From contig NZ_LAJH01000012.1 of NCBI RefSeq assembly GCF_001292625.1, positions 186,001 to 250,000 on the forward strand: a stretch of DNA of 64,000 bases. The letters are read 5' to 3'. This DNA is from Shimia sp. SK013. Lineage in GTDB: Bacteria; Pseudomonadota; Alphaproteobacteria; Rhodobacterales; Rhodobacteraceae. The notes under the pieces were generated by a model, which was not told the origin of the DNA, ran no database searches, and saw only the letters and a program-made list of their open reading frames with translations. Numbering within the stretch: position 1 is the stretch's first letter; every line of letters starts with the position of its first letter. Below are positions 30,244 through 39,245 of the stretch, in pieces. Made by a program: the position numbers and the translations under genes.

Positions 30244-32703
30244 ATGACGGCACTGACCTTGGATTTTCAGATCGACGGATTGAACTGCGCGGGCTGCGTC
30301 GGGCGCGCTGAAAAGGCGTTGGCAGCAGTGGATGGCGTGCGCGTGGCATCGGTGAACCTTGCGTCCGAGACAGGGCATGTGGTGTTTGATGCGCCGGCAG
30401 AAACAAAGGCGCTGTTGGCAGCTTTGGACACGGCAGGGTATCCGGCGCGCATCGCCGAAACGACGCTTGAGATTTCGGACTTGAGCTGTGCGAGCTGTGT
30501 AGGGCGGGCGGAGGCGGCCTTGCAGGCGGGGCACGGAGTCATTGATGTCTCGGTCAATTTGGCCACGGAAACGGCGCATGTGCGCTATGCCGAAGGCGTA
30601 ATCACCGCGTCGCAAGTGGCTGCCTTGTCGACACGGGCGGGCTATCCTGCGCGGCTACAGCAGGCCGAGGCGCCGTTGGTGGATCGCAAAGCGGACGAGG
30701 CGGCGGCACTAAAGCGCAAAGTGGTGATTGCGGCGGCGCTGGCTTTGCCCGTCTTCCTGGTGGAAATGGGCGGGCACCTTTATCCGCCGTTGCACCATTG
30801 GATCATGGCCAACGTCGGCATGGCCAACAGTTATTATGCCCAGTTAGTTCTGACTGCGATTTTGCTCGCGGGGCCAGGACGCCAGTTTTACACCAAGGGA
30901 TTTCCCGCGCTGATCAAAGGCGCGCCGGATATGAATTCTCTGGTGGCGATGGGCACCAGCGCGGCGTTCTTGTTTTCGGTTGTTTCGACCTTCGTTCCTG
31001 GATGGCTGCCTGATGGTACGGCAAACGTCTACTACGAAGCGGCGGCGGTCATTGTGGTGCTGATCCTTGCTGGTCGCTGGATGGAAGCACGAGCCAAGGG
31101 GCAAACGGGTGAGGCCATTCGCAAGCTGGTGGGCTTGCAGCCACGCACCGCGCGGGTTGAGCGCAAAGGCGAGATCAAAGATATCGCGATTGACGAGATC
31201 GCAGTTGGCGATGTTGTTGTCGTGCGCCCCGGCGAAAAAATCGCCGTTGATGGGCGGGTGTTGGAGGGTCTGTCTTTTGTCGATGAGGCGATGATCACAG
31301 GCGAACCTGTGCCGGTTGAGAAAACCGCCGGCGCAGTCGTGGTGGGTGGCACGGTTAACGGGCAGGGTGTTCTGCGCTTTGAAGCCGAAGCGGTTGGGGC
31401 CGACACCACGCTGGCACAAATCATTACGATGGTGCGTGACGCGCAGGGCGCGAAGCTGCCTATTCAGGGCATGGTCGATAAGATCACGGCCGTTTTCGTG
31501 CCGGTGGTGATCGGCATTGCGGTGGCGACGGTCGCGCTTTGGCTTGCCTTTGGGCCAACGCCTGCGTTGGGTCACGCAATGGTGGCCGGTGTGGCGGTTT
31601 TGATCATCGCCTGCCCCTGTGCGATGGGGTTGGCGACGCCGACGTCGATCATGGTGGGCACCGGCCGCGCCGCGCAGTTAGGCGTTTTGTTTCGGCGCGG
31701 AGACGCGCTCCAGCGGTTGCGTGACTGCGATGTGGTGGCGTTTGACAAGACCGGTACATTGACCGAGGGGCGGCCAAGCCTGAGCGATTTTGTGGTATCG
31801 CAGGGCTATGAGCAGGCCGAGGTTTTGCGGCTGGTGGCCGCGGCAGAGAGTGGATCGGAGCATCCGTTGGCGCGGGCGGTGATTGAGGCGGCGGATGGTT
31901 TGGAGTTGCCGGACGCGGATAGCTTTGAGGCAGTGGCAGGTATGGGGCTTCGGGCGAAAGTCGAGGGCCGTGTCATCACTGTTGGAGCGGACCGGTTCAT
32001 GGCGGCGGAAGGCATTGCATTGGAAGGTCATACGGAAGCGGCCAAACGCCTTGCCAGCGAAGGCAAGACGCCGGTCTTTGCGGCGGTTGACGGTCAAGTC
32101 GCGGCGCTTCTTGCTTTGTCGGACAAGGTGAAGCCTGCAAGTCGTGCGGCGGTCGATGCGCTGCACGCGATGGGCGTGAGAACGGCGATGATCTCGGGCG
32201 ACAACCGCGCCACGGCGGAGGCATTGGCCGACCAGCTTGGCATTGACCATGTGGTGGCCGAGGTATTGCCGGAGGGCAAAGTGGCGGCTTTGCGGGATCT
32301 TGCAGCCGAAGCCGGTGCGGTGGCCTTTGTCGGCGATGGCATCAACGATGCGCCCGCGCTCGCGGCGGCGGATGTGGGTATTGCAATCGGAACAGGCACG
32401 GATGTGGCGATTGAGGCGGCAGATGTGGTTTTGATGTCCGGTGATCTGCGCGGTGTGGTGAACGCGGTGACCGTGTCGCAAGCGGTGATCCGCAACATCC
32501 GGCAGAACCTGTTTTGGGCTTTTGCCTATAACGTGGCGCTTATCCCCGTGGCGGCAGGCGCGCTTTATCTTTTTGGCGGGCCGCTTTTGTCGCCAATGCT
32601 CGGGGCTGGCGCGATGGCGCTTTCGAGTGTTTTCGTGTTGAGCAACGCCTTGCGGCTGCGGTCAGTCAAAGCAGCAATGCCAGAGCAGGAGATTTTGGTA
32701 TGA
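30244..32703 (+). CDS. copA: Copper-exporting P1B-type ATPase CopA
   Basis: CopA pumps Cu(I) (or Ag(I)) out of the cytoplasm using ATP. The 819-residue protein has two N-terminal heavy-metal domains with CxxC motifs, GLNCAGC at about residue 17 and DLSCASC at about 84. It also has the TGEPVPVEK actuator loop, the transmembrane CPC motif [13 protein letters not shown], the phosphorylation site DKTGTLTEG, an HP motif (SEHPLARAV) and the hinge [10 protein letters not shown]. Several membrane helices flank these. The start has a weak ribosome site (AAAGACGACTC). It is followed by a MerR-family sensor with an ATGA overlap. Confidence 0.96.
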   Translation: MTALTLDFQIDGLNCAGCVGRAEKALAAVDGVRVASVNLASETGHVVFDAPAETKALLAALDTAGYPARIAETTLEISDLSCASCVGRAEAALQAGHGVIDVSVNLATETAHVRYAEGVITASQVAALSTRAGYPARLQQAEAPLVDRKADEAAALKRKVVIAAALALPVFLVEMGGHLYPPLHHWIMANVGMANSYYAQLVLTAILLAGPGRQFYTKGFPALIKGAPDMNSLVAMGTSAAFLFSVVSTFVPGWLPDGTANVYYEAAAVIVVLILAGRWMEARAKGQTGEAIRKLVGLQPRTARVERKGEIKDIAIDEIAVGDVVVVRPGEKIAVDGRVLEGLSFVDEAMITGEPVPVEKTAGAVVVGGTVNGQGVLRFEAEAVGADTTLAQIITMVRDAQGAKLPIQGMVDKITAVFVPVVIGIAVATVALWLAFGPTPALGHAMVAGVAVLIIACPCAMGLATPTSIMVGTGRAAQLGVLFRRGDALQRLRDCDVVAFDKTGTLTEGRPSLSDFVVSQGYEQAEVLRLVAAAESGSEHPLARAVIEAADGLELPDADSFEAVAGMGLRAKVEGRVITVGADRFMAAEGIALEGHTEAAKRLASEGKTPVFAAVDGQVAALLALSDKVKPASRAAVDALHAMGVRTAMISGDNRATAEALADQLGIDHVVAEVLPEGKVAALRDLAAEAGAVAFVGDGINDAPALAAADVGIAIGTGTDVAIEAADVVLMSGDLRGVVNAVTVSQAVIRNIRQNLFWAFAYNVALIPVAAGALYLFGGPLLSPMLGAGAMALSSVFVLSNALRLRSVKAAMPEQEILV

Positions 32704-33095
32704 ATATCGGAGATGTGGCAGAGCGGTCTGGCCTGCCGGCCAAGACCATACGTTACTATGAAGACATCGGATTCATTCGCCCCGCGCGCAGCGCCAATGG
32801 CTATCGGCAGTTTGCGCAAAAAGATCTGCACAAGTTGACGTTTGTCGGGCGCGCACGCTCGCTTGGTTTCACCATTGAAGATTGCCGCACTTTGCTGGCG
32901 CTTTATGAAGACCGTGGACGGGCTTCGGCGGACGTAAAAAGGGTGGCACAACAAAACCTTGCGGATATTGATACCAAAATTGCGGATTTGCAGGAGATGC
33001 GGGCAACGCTCTCGCATCTGGTGACGTCTTGTGCGGGAGATGACCGGCCAGATTGTCCGATCCTAGACACCCTTGGAGGCATGCCAAAGGCGTGA
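32700..33095 (+). CDS. cueR: Copper-responsive MerR-family regulator CueR/HmrR
   Basis: This is a transcriptional activator of copper efflux. The 131-residue protein has the MerR DNA-binding domain ([28 protein letters not shown] split over residues 1-28, then NGYRQF), a long dimerisation helix, and the C-terminal metal loop [11 protein letters not shown] near 114-124. Its two cysteines and spacing match copper sensors of the CueR type. It overlaps copA by ATGA and presumably controls the promoter at 30185-30215, so the operon is self-regulated. Confidence 0.93.
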   Translation: MNIGDVAERSGLPAKTIRYYEDIGFIRPARSANGYRQFAQKDLHKLTFVGRARSLGFTIEDCRTLLALYEDRGRASADVKRVAQQNLADIDTKIADLQEMRATLSHLVTSCAGDDRPDCPILDTLGGMPKA

Positions 33096-33125
33096 ATTTT
33101 TGTAACTGTTGACAGGGACCCGTGC

Positions 33126-33671
33126 ATGGCCGCATTTGACGGAACGCATGGGAGAGGACAGCAGGTGTATCGACAAATTGACAAGGCCGTAGGCTGGCTT
33201 TCGCGGGCCGTGGCCATCGCGGGGGGCATCATTCTGATTGCATTGGTGATCATGGTGTGCGCGTCCATTACCGGGCGGGCCCTGATCCCTCTGGGACTGA
33301 AGCCGGTATCGGGAGATGTGGAATTGCTGGAGATGGGCATGGCTTTCGCCATATTCGCGTTCCTGCCCTATTGCCAATATGTGCGCGGCCACGCGCGAGT
33401 TGATTTGTTTCAAGCGTCGTTTGGCCAAATGGGTAACCGGTTTCTTGACCTGATCGCTGATCTTGGTATGGCCGTTGCCGCGATTGTCATCGCGTGGCGG
33501 CTTTGGCTTGGTATGCTCGACAAGAAGTCCTACTTCGAAACGACTTTTATCCTGCAAGTCGAAATTTGGCAGGCATATGCTGGCGCAATGCTGGGCGCTG
33601 GCACGTTTGTGATTGTCTCATTGTTTTGCGTGTGGCGCAGCCTTAAGGCGATGCCGGGAGGTGGCGCATGA
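33126..33671 (+). CDS. dctQ: TRAP transporter small permease (DctQ-like)
   Basis: This is the small membrane subunit of a tripartite ATP-independent periplasmic transporter. The roughly 181-residue protein has four hydrophobic helices (starting near residues 23, 70, 105 and 150). Family features are ITGRALIPLGLKPVSGDVELLEMGMAF and YVRGHARVDLF. The start is uncertain: ATG 33126 is used, but a GTG at 33165 preceded by GGAGAGG would shorten the protein by 13 residues. It overlaps dctM by ATGA. Confidence 0.88.
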   Translation: MAAFDGTHGRGQQVYRQIDKAVGWLSRAVAIAGGIILIALVIMVCASITGRALIPLGLKPVSGDVELLEMGMAFAIFAFLPYCQYVRGHARVDLFQASFGQMGNRFLDLIADLGMAVAAIVIAWRLWLGMLDKKSYFETTFILQVEIWQAYAGAMLGAGTFVIVSLFCVWRSLKAMPGGGA

Positions 33672-34990
33672 GCAATCTAGAAATTGGCGTTTGGTCCTTT
33701 CCGGTCCTGCTTGTTCTGATCTTTCTGCGGGTGCCGATTGGCCTTGCTATGATGGGCGTAGGCGTTGGCGGCACCTATTTGGTGATGGGCAGCACCCTGA
33801 TGACGATGGGGCAGCTTAAGCACCTGACATTCAGTACATTTTCAAGCTATTCGCTGTCGATTGTGCCGCTTTTCCTGCTGATGGGTCAGTTCGCCACCCA
33901 TTCCGGCATGTCCAAAGGGTTGTTCAAGGCGGCAGAGGCCTGGCTTGGGCATCTGAAGGGCGGCGTGGCGATGTCGGCCATTGGTGCCTGCGCAGGCTTT
34001 GGCGCGATCTGTGGCAGCTCGCTCGCGACTGCGGCCACGATGGGGCAGGTGGCTTTGCCGGAACTGCGCCGCTATGGCTATTCCGGCCCGCTGGCGACCG
34101 GAACATTGGCCGCAGGCGGCACGCTGGGTATCCTGATCCCGCCGTCGGTGATCCTTGTGATTTATGCGATCCTGACAGAGCAGAACATCGCCAAGCTGTT
34201 TGTTGCAGCATTTGCTCCGGGTATTCTCGCCGCGATCGGCTATATGCTGGTGGTCGCGATTTATGTGCGCGTCGTGCCCGGATCGGGGGACGCGTTGGAA
34301 CGGGTGCCGATGGCAAACCGCTTTCGTGCTCTGATTGCTGTCTGGCCAGTGATCGTGATTTTTGGCGCCGTCGTGGGCGGCATCTACACTGGAGTGTTCA
34401 CGCCAACCGAAGCCGCCGCTGTGGGGGCCATGGGCACCGGAATTGTGGCGCTGGTGTCTGGCGGGCTGAACATGTCCAAGCTGGTGCAATCTATACTGTC
34501 GACGGCCAATTCCACTGCGATGATCTTTTTCATCGTGTTGGGTGCGGGCATGTTCAACAGCTTCCTCGCGCTGACCCAACTGCCGCAAACCTCTGCGCAA
34601 TGGGTGGCGGATCAGGGCTATTCGCCGATGTTTGTGCTGTTCTGCGTGTTGGTGCTGTATCTGGTCTTTGGTTGCGTGATGGACAGCTTGTCGATGGTGC
34701 TGCTGACCGTGCCGATCTTTTTCCCGATCATGATCGCGCTTGATTTCGGCATGAGCGTCGAAGACTTTGCATTGTGGTTCGGCATCATTGTTCTGATTGT
34801 GGTCGAGGTCGGGTTGATAACCCCGCCGGTGGGGATGAACCTGTTTGTGATCAACGCCATGGCGCGCGACATTCCGATCAGCGAAACCTTCCGCGGAACT
34901 GCGCCGTTTGTACTGGCCGATATCATACGGGTTGTGATCCTTGTGGCTTTCCCGCCGATCACGCTGGCGCTGGTGTGGTGGATCTATTGA
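33668..34990 (+). CDS. dctM: TRAP transporter large permease (DctM-like)
   Basis: This is the main transport subunit of the TRAP system, 440 residues with about twelve helices. It has family motifs such as FLLMGQFATHSGMSKGLFKAAE, GAICGSSLATAATMGQVALPE, GTLAAGGTLGILIPPSVILVIYA, GGIYTGVFTPTEAAAVGA, LVFGCVMDSLSMVLLTVPIFFP and EVGLITPPVGMNLFVIN. No DctP-type binding protein gene is in the window, so the substrate is unknown. It is coupled to dctQ, and trmO starts nine bases after it. Confidence 0.93.
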   Translation: MSNLEIGVWSFPVLLVLIFLRVPIGLAMMGVGVGGTYLVMGSTLMTMGQLKHLTFSTFSSYSLSIVPLFLLMGQFATHSGMSKGLFKAAEAWLGHLKGGVAMSAIGACAGFGAICGSSLATAATMGQVALPELRRYGYSGPLATGTLAAGGTLGILIPPSVILVIYAILTEQNIAKLFVAAFAPGILAAIGYMLVVAIYVRVVPGSGDALERVPMANRFRALIAVWPVIVIFGAVVGGIYTGVFTPTEAAAVGAMGTGIVALVSGGLNMSKLVQSILSTANSTAMIFFIVLGAGMFNSFLALTQLPQTSAQWVADQGYSPMFVLFCVLVLYLVFGCVMDSLSMVLLTVPIFFPIMIALDFGMSVEDFALWFGIIVLIVVEVGLITPPVGMNLFVINAMARDIPISETFRGTAPFVLADIIRVVILVAFPPITLALVWWIY

Positions 34991-34998
34991 GGTGAGGC

Positions 34999-35487
34999 AT
35001 GAGCAGCGACGGACCTGCGATCAGAGATGGTGAAAGCCAGCTTGGGTTTGACCCGCTAGAGCGTGTGGATGCGCAGATCCGGTTTATCGGCCGTATCCGC
35101 ACGCCTTGGTCGCGCGGCAATTGCCCAAAGAACGTCACCCGCGCCCGGGAGACCGGCGAGGGGGCCCGTGTCGAGTTGGAGCCAGGTTTTGCTGAAGGCT
35201 TGAGCGGGCTGGCGGTCGGGCAGGGTATATTGCTGTTTTACTGGATGGATCAGGCGCGGCGCGACTTGATCACACAGCGTCCCCGGCATCACGATACGGC
35301 GCGTGGCACTTTTGCGCTGCGCTCGCCCAATCGGGTCAATCTGGTGTCGCTGGCTGCGGTGCGCATAACGGCGTTGGATTTGGTCAAAGGAGTGATTGAG
35401 ATCGACGCGATCGATTGCTTTGACGGCACGCCTTTGGTGGATATAAAACCCAGCGCGCCCGCGGTGGATGTACCACCCAACGTGTAA
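34999..35487 (+). CDS. trmO: tRNA (N6-threonylcarbamoyladenosine(37)-N6)-methyltransferase TrmO-like
   Basis: This is a member of the TsaA/YaeB family that methylates t6A37 of threonine tRNAs with S-adenosylmethionine. The 162-residue protein has RFIGRIRTPWSRGNCPKN, the signature ARGTFALRSPNRVNLVSLAAV and IDCFDGTPLVDIKP. These are the conserved SAM-binding and dimer motifs of the single-domain beta-barrel. Bacterial TrmO often carries an extra C-terminal domain, which is absent here. It follows dctM by nine bases and may be co-transcribed. Confidence 0.85.
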   Translation: MSSDGPAIRDGESQLGFDPLERVDAQIRFIGRIRTPWSRGNCPKNVTRARETGEGARVELEPGFAEGLSGLAVGQGILLFYWMDQARRDLITQRPRHHDTARGTFALRSPNRVNLVSLAAVRITALDLVKGVIEIDAIDCFDGTPLVDIKPSAPAVDVPPNV

Positions 35488-35503
35488 CCCGCTCGGTTGC
35501 GGT

Positions 35504-35704
35504 TCAGTCGCGGCTCAGGAAAGGGCGTGGCGACGGCACACGGTTCAAATTGTCCGGCGTGGATTGCGACATCAGGTCTGGGCGCAGAGCCGCCTGCGTG
35601 GTGGCCCAAAAGAAAGCCCCCTCGGTTTGTTCGGCGATTTTGCCTGTGGCCAACTGGGCTGAGACGTGCGGCAACGTCCACATCAATAACAGGTGCTTGG
35701 GCAT
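35504..35704 (-). CDS. Small hypothetical protein
   Basis: An open frame of 66 residues starts MPKHLLLMWTLPHVSAQL and has GGAGAGATCCCTC before the ATG. It ends RVPSPRPFLSRD and shows no motif or clear membrane helix. It is convergent with trmO, 16 bases away. I do not recognise a family. It may be a real small gene or chance coding space. Confidence 0.4.
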   Translation of the reverse strand: MPKHLLLMWTLPHVSAQLATGKIAEQTEGAFFWATTQAALRPDLMSQSTPDNLNRVPSPRPFLSRD

Positions 35705-35961
35705 GAGGGATCTCTCCGGTGGTGTATCGTCAGACGGAATTAAGTTGTGATTGGCTCGCCGGATGCTCGGGGAACGTGCGGCTCGCCAGTGTGTGTAAGC
35801 CTCAGGAGACGAGAGTCTATTGAGGGGAGATAGCACCGGCGGCATTGCACTCAAAAGGCAAGGCGTTCAGCGGAGGATTGCCGCTTTAGGCCGTGAAATG
35901 AAGAAGCGACGCTAAAAACAGTTCGGATCATGCCCTCGTGTCAGTGTTGAGTCAGAAGCAG

Positions 35962-36036
35962 TGGCAGCCCGTAGGGGAATCGAACCCCTCTTTCCAGGTT
36001 GAAAACCTGGCGTCCTAACCGATAGACGAACGGGCC
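35962..36036 (-). tRNA. tRNA-Glu (anticodon TTC), copy 1
   Basis: A 75-base cloverleaf lies on the minus strand, including an encoded CCA end. Acceptor GGCCCGT pairs with ACGGGCT. The anticodon loop is TTTTCAA between CCAGG and CCTGG, giving anticodon TTC. The T-arm has loop TTCGATT. It is identical to the copy 51 bases upstream on the minus strand. Confidence 0.97.
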
Positions 36037-36087
36037 ACGCTTATGCTGGGTTCGGGTGGAGCTGATGTCCGGAGAACCGGCTTCGAC

Positions 36088-36162
36088 TGGCAGCCCGTAG
36101 GGGAATCGAACCCCTCTTTCCAGGTTGAAAACCTGGCGTCCTAACCGATAGACGAACGGGCC
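36088..36162 (-). tRNA. tRNA-Glu (anticodon TTC), copy 2
   Basis: The 75 bases are identical to the neighbouring tRNA-Glu, with the same TTC anticodon and encoded CCA. The 51-base spacer between copies suggests one precursor transcript running leftward from a promoter near 36170-36230. Confidence 0.97.
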
Positions 36163-36331
36163 GTGCCGAAGCGTGAGGCGTATCTAGTGAATGGCGGGGT
36201 TCTGCGCAAGGGCAAATATTACCCGCAGTGTGATTTTTCGCCGGGCCAGGCAAGGGCATGTTGCCGCCAGCGCAGCAGAGCCACGATTCCCCCAAGGTAT
36301 TTGGGTTTATCGAGACGAGACTGGCGCCAAA

Positions 36332-38074
36332 TCAGGCGCGCGCGGCGTCCTCAAGTCTGAGTTGAACGCTTTGGCGGCCGCCCCAAGTATTGATTTCAAG
36401 TCGGCCTGCAAAGTGGAAACGGGCACCGCCGTGTGATTCGAGTGCCGCCCCCATTGGGGTGTCAAAAGCACCAAAGCAGATCGCGTCGAGGCGCGTGCCA
36501 AACCCGTCGCCAAAGGTGACCTTGAGATGGCTGTCGCCCACACGTTTGGCAAAGCGGATTTCAACGTCGGGAAAGGCAAAGCGCGGCGCGGGTGCACCAG
36601 CGCCAAACGGGCCGGCCTTGTCGATGTCTTGCAGGAGATCGACGGTGGCGGCGCCCGGCATCAGGAGCCCGTCGAGTTTCAGATCAGCAGGGCCCGCGTC
36701 GCCAGCGCCTTGTTTGGCCAGAAGCTCTGAGAGCCGCGCCATTGCGGGCTCCAGCTGATCGCGCGCCACGGTCAGTCCGGCGGCCATTTTGTGCCCGCCG
36801 CCTTTGATTAGCAAACCTTCGGCGGCGAGTTTCTGGATGGAAGCGCCAAGGTCTACGCCGGAAATAGATCGGCCGGAGCCTTTGCCCTCGTCGCCATCAA
36901 GGCCGATAACAATGGCCGGGCGGTTGGTGTTTTCTTTGAGGCGGGAGGCCACGATGCCGACGACGCCCGGATGCCAGCCTTCGCCAGCGGCCCAAACAAG
37001 TGGCGCGTCAAGCCCGCGTTCTTCGGCCTGTGCCAATGCGGCGGCGCGCACGGCGGCCTCGATGTCGCGGCGTTCGGTGTTGAGGTGATCAAGTTGGTCG
37101 GCAATGGCGCGGGCCTCTTGTTCATCGGCGGTGGAGAGCAGTCGCGCACCAAGGTCAGCCTTGCCGATGCGGCCACCAGCATTCACCCGCGGGCCGAGCA
37201 GAAAGCCGAGGTGGTAGGTGTTGGGCGCGCTGTCCATGCGGCTGACATCAGAAAGCGCCACAACGCCGACGCGCGCGCGCTTTGCCATCACCTTGAGGCC
37301 CTGTCGCACCAGAGCGCGGTTCACGCCAATCAGCGGCGCAACATCGGCCACTGTGCCGAGCGCGACAAGATCGAGCATCGACATCAGGTCAGGGCCTTTC
37401 GCGCCGTCGCTGCGCAATTGGCGGTTGGCCTCTACCAGCATCAAAAACACAACCGAGGCCGCGCAGAGATGCGCAAGATCGCCGCTTTCGTCCTGACGAT
37501 TGGGGTTCACCACCGCAACGCAATCAGGCAGGGTTTCACCGCCAAGGTGGTGGTCGAGCACAACAACATCCGCGCCTTTGGCGGCAGCAATCGGGCCGTG
37601 AGACAGCGTGCCGCAATCCACGCAGATGATCAGGTCGTGGTCCTTGGCCAACGCAGCCATGGCGTCCTCGTTGGGGCCATAACCTTCGTCGATGCGGTCC
37701 GGCACATAAAGCGTTGCGGTCATGTTCATGGCGCGCAGCCAAGTGATCAGGAGCGCGGCCGACGTACCGCCGTCCACGTCATAATCGGCAAACACGGCAA
37801 TGCGCTGTTTGGACTTCACGGCTTGCAAGAACCGTGCGGCGGCGGTGTCCATATCCTTGATCGAATGCGGATCGGGCAGCAGGTCCACCAGTTTGGGGTC
37901 CAGAAAGGTCGGCGCCTCTTGCGGGGTTACACCGCGGCGCGCCAGCACCGCACACAATGCGGGCGGCAAGTTGGTGTCTTGCGCGATCTGCTCGGCCGCG
38001 CGGGTGGTTTCTACCGCCGGGCCAACCCACCGCCGCCCTGTCAGGCTTTCGGAGACATCCAGAAAATCGCTCAT
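36332..38074 (-). CDS. recJ: Single-stranded-DNA-specific exonuclease RecJ
   Basis: RecJ is a 5'-3' single-strand exonuclease in recombination and repair. The 580-residue protein has the DHH-family motifs: VFADYDVDGGTSAALL (about residues 93-108), VDCGTLSHG and VVLDHHLGGETLPDCVAVVNPN. In the DHHA1 region it has GGRIGKADLGARLL, AAGEGWHPGVVGIVASRLKE, GSGRSISGVDLG and GGGHKMAAGLTV. The C-terminal OB-fold (KVTFGDGFGTRLDAICFG) is present. It is separated from glpX by a terminator, so it is likely transcribed from its own promoter. Confidence 0.95.
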   Translation of the reverse strand: MSDFLDVSESLTGRRWVGPAVETTRAAEQIAQDTNLPPALCAVLARRGVTPQEAPTFLDPKLVDLLPDPHSIKDMDTAAARFLQAVKSKQRIAVFADYDVDGGTSAALLITWLRAMNMTATLYVPDRIDEGYGPNEDAMAALAKDHDLIICVDCGTLSHGPIAAAKGADVVVLDHHLGGETLPDCVAVVNPNRQDESGDLAHLCAASVVFLMLVEANRQLRSDGAKGPDLMSMLDLVALGTVADVAPLIGVNRALVRQGLKVMAKRARVGVVALSDVSRMDSAPNTYHLGFLLGPRVNAGGRIGKADLGARLLSTADEQEARAIADQLDHLNTERRDIEAAVRAAALAQAEERGLDAPLVWAAGEGWHPGVVGIVASRLKENTNRPAIVIGLDGDEGKGSGRSISGVDLGASIQKLAAEGLLIKGGGHKMAAGLTVARDQLEPAMARLSELLAKQGAGDAGPADLKLDGLLMPGAATVDLLQDIDKAGPFGAGAPAPRFAFPDVEIRFAKRVGDSHLKVTFGDGFGTRLDAICFGAFDTPMGAALESHGGARFHFAGRLEINTWGGRQSVQLRLEDAARA

Positions 38075-38094
38075 TGTGTGGCCTTCTTGGTATG

Positions 38095-38120
38095 CAAAGG
38101 CCCGCCAAAAGAGGCGGGCC
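38095..38120 (-). terminator. Terminator of the hom-glpX unit
   Basis: Arms GGCCCGCC (38099-38106) and GGCGGGCC (38113-38120) flank a six-base loop. Read on the minus strand, the stem is followed by TTTGC. It lies about 62 bases after the glpX stop and just before recJ. Confidence 0.75.
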
Positions 38121-38182
38121 GATGTCGGGGCGTCGCAGCCCTATGTATCAGAGCCGTTTCCGGCGCTGTAATCAAGTCGCGA

Positions 38183-39157
38183 TCAGGACGTTTGATCGAC
38201 CGGTGCGCGATAGGTCATGCGCCGCACGGAGCCTGATTTGGACCGCATCAGTAGTGTTTCGGTCTCGATCCAGCCGGGTGTGCGTTTGATCGCGGGCAGC
38301 AGCGAGCCGCCGGTCACGCCGGTTGCGGCAAAGATAACGTCCTGTGTCACCATTTCGTCGCGCGCATAGACGCGGTCGAGATCGGTGATGCCTGCCTTGG
38401 CGGCGCGGCCGCGTTCGTCATCGTTGCGGAACAAGAGGCGACCCCACATTTGGCCACCCATGCATTTCAATGCGGCTGCGGCGAGAACGCCTTCGGGTGC
38501 ACCACCTTGGCCCATATACATGTCGATGCCGGTTTCTTCGGCTTCGGCACAGTGCATGACACCAGCCACGTCACCGTCTGTGATCAGACGGATCGAGGCG
38601 CCGGTGGCGCGAACTTCGGCAATCATTGCCTCGTGGCGAGGGCGTTCGAGAATGCAAAGCGTGATGTCGGAGGTTGCGCAGCCTTTGGCGGCGGCCAGCG
38701 CTTCAACGCGTTCACGCGGCGACATTTCCAGCGACACTACGTCTTTGGGGTAGCCCGGGCCAATCGCCAGCTTGTCCATATACGTGTCAGGCGCGTGCAG
38801 CATCGAGCCGCGCGGGCCCATCGCAATTACGGTCAATGCGTTGGGCATGTCCTTGGCGGTCAGCGTGGTGCCTTCCAGCGGGTCCAGCGCGATGTCGACG
38901 CCGGGACCATTGCCGGTGCCAACTTCTTCGCCAATAAACAACATTGGCGCTTCGTCGCGTTCGCCTTCGCCGATCACCACAACGCCTGCGATGTCGAGCA
39001 GGTTGAGCTGTTCACGCATGGCGTTCACAGCAGCTTGGTCAGCAGCCTTTTCGTCGCCGTTGCCGATCAGAGCGGCGGAGGCGATTGCGGCTTGTTCGGC
39101 GACCCGTGCGAGGCCGAGCGACAGCATACGATCGTGAAATTCCGGCTTTTGAGACAT
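38183..39157 (-). CDS. glpX: Fructose-1,6-bisphosphatase class II (GlpX)
   Basis: This gluconeogenic phosphatase converts fructose 1,6-bisphosphate to fructose 6-phosphate. The 324-residue protein has the class II metal-binding signatures VVIGEGERDEAPML and VDIALDPLEGTTLTAKD, then the GlpX-typical MHCAEAEETGIDMYMGQGGAPEG and GGQMWGRLLFRNDDER. It lies 88 bases after hom on the same strand, an order seen widely in related bacteria. Confidence 0.95.
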   Translation of the reverse strand: MSQKPEFHDRMLSLGLARVAEQAAIASAALIGNGDEKAADQAAVNAMREQLNLLDIAGVVVIGEGERDEAPMLFIGEEVGTGNGPGVDIALDPLEGTTLTAKDMPNALTVIAMGPRGSMLHAPDTYMDKLAIGPGYPKDVVSLEMSPRERVEALAAAKGCATSDITLCILERPRHEAMIAEVRATGASIRLITDGDVAGVMHCAEAEETGIDMYMGQGGAPEGVLAAAALKCMGGQMWGRLLFRNDDERGRAAKAGITDLDRVYARDEMVTQDVIFAATGVTGGSLLPAIKRTPGWIETETLLMRSKSGSVRRMTYRAPVDQTS

Positions 39158-39214
39158 GGAAAAATCCTTATGTGCTGGTCCTGCGGATCGAATAGCGCAG
39201 GGGGGGCTGGCTCA

Positions 39215-39232
39215 CAAGCCCGAAGGGGCTTG
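39215..39232 (-). promoter_or_regulatory. Hairpin between hom and glpX
   Basis: Arms CAAGCCC and GGGCTTG (39215-39221, 39226-39232) flank a four-base loop in the 88-base spacer. It lacks a T-run on the minus strand. It could be an mRNA processing or attenuation element, or incidental. Confidence 0.35.
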
Positions 39233-39245
39233 CGGGCCTTGTAAA

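Noticed and set aside
36971..38236. 421-codon open frame opposite recJ
   Set aside because: It runs through the recJ N-terminal motifs, the glpX terminator and into glpX; clearly a third-position GC artefact.
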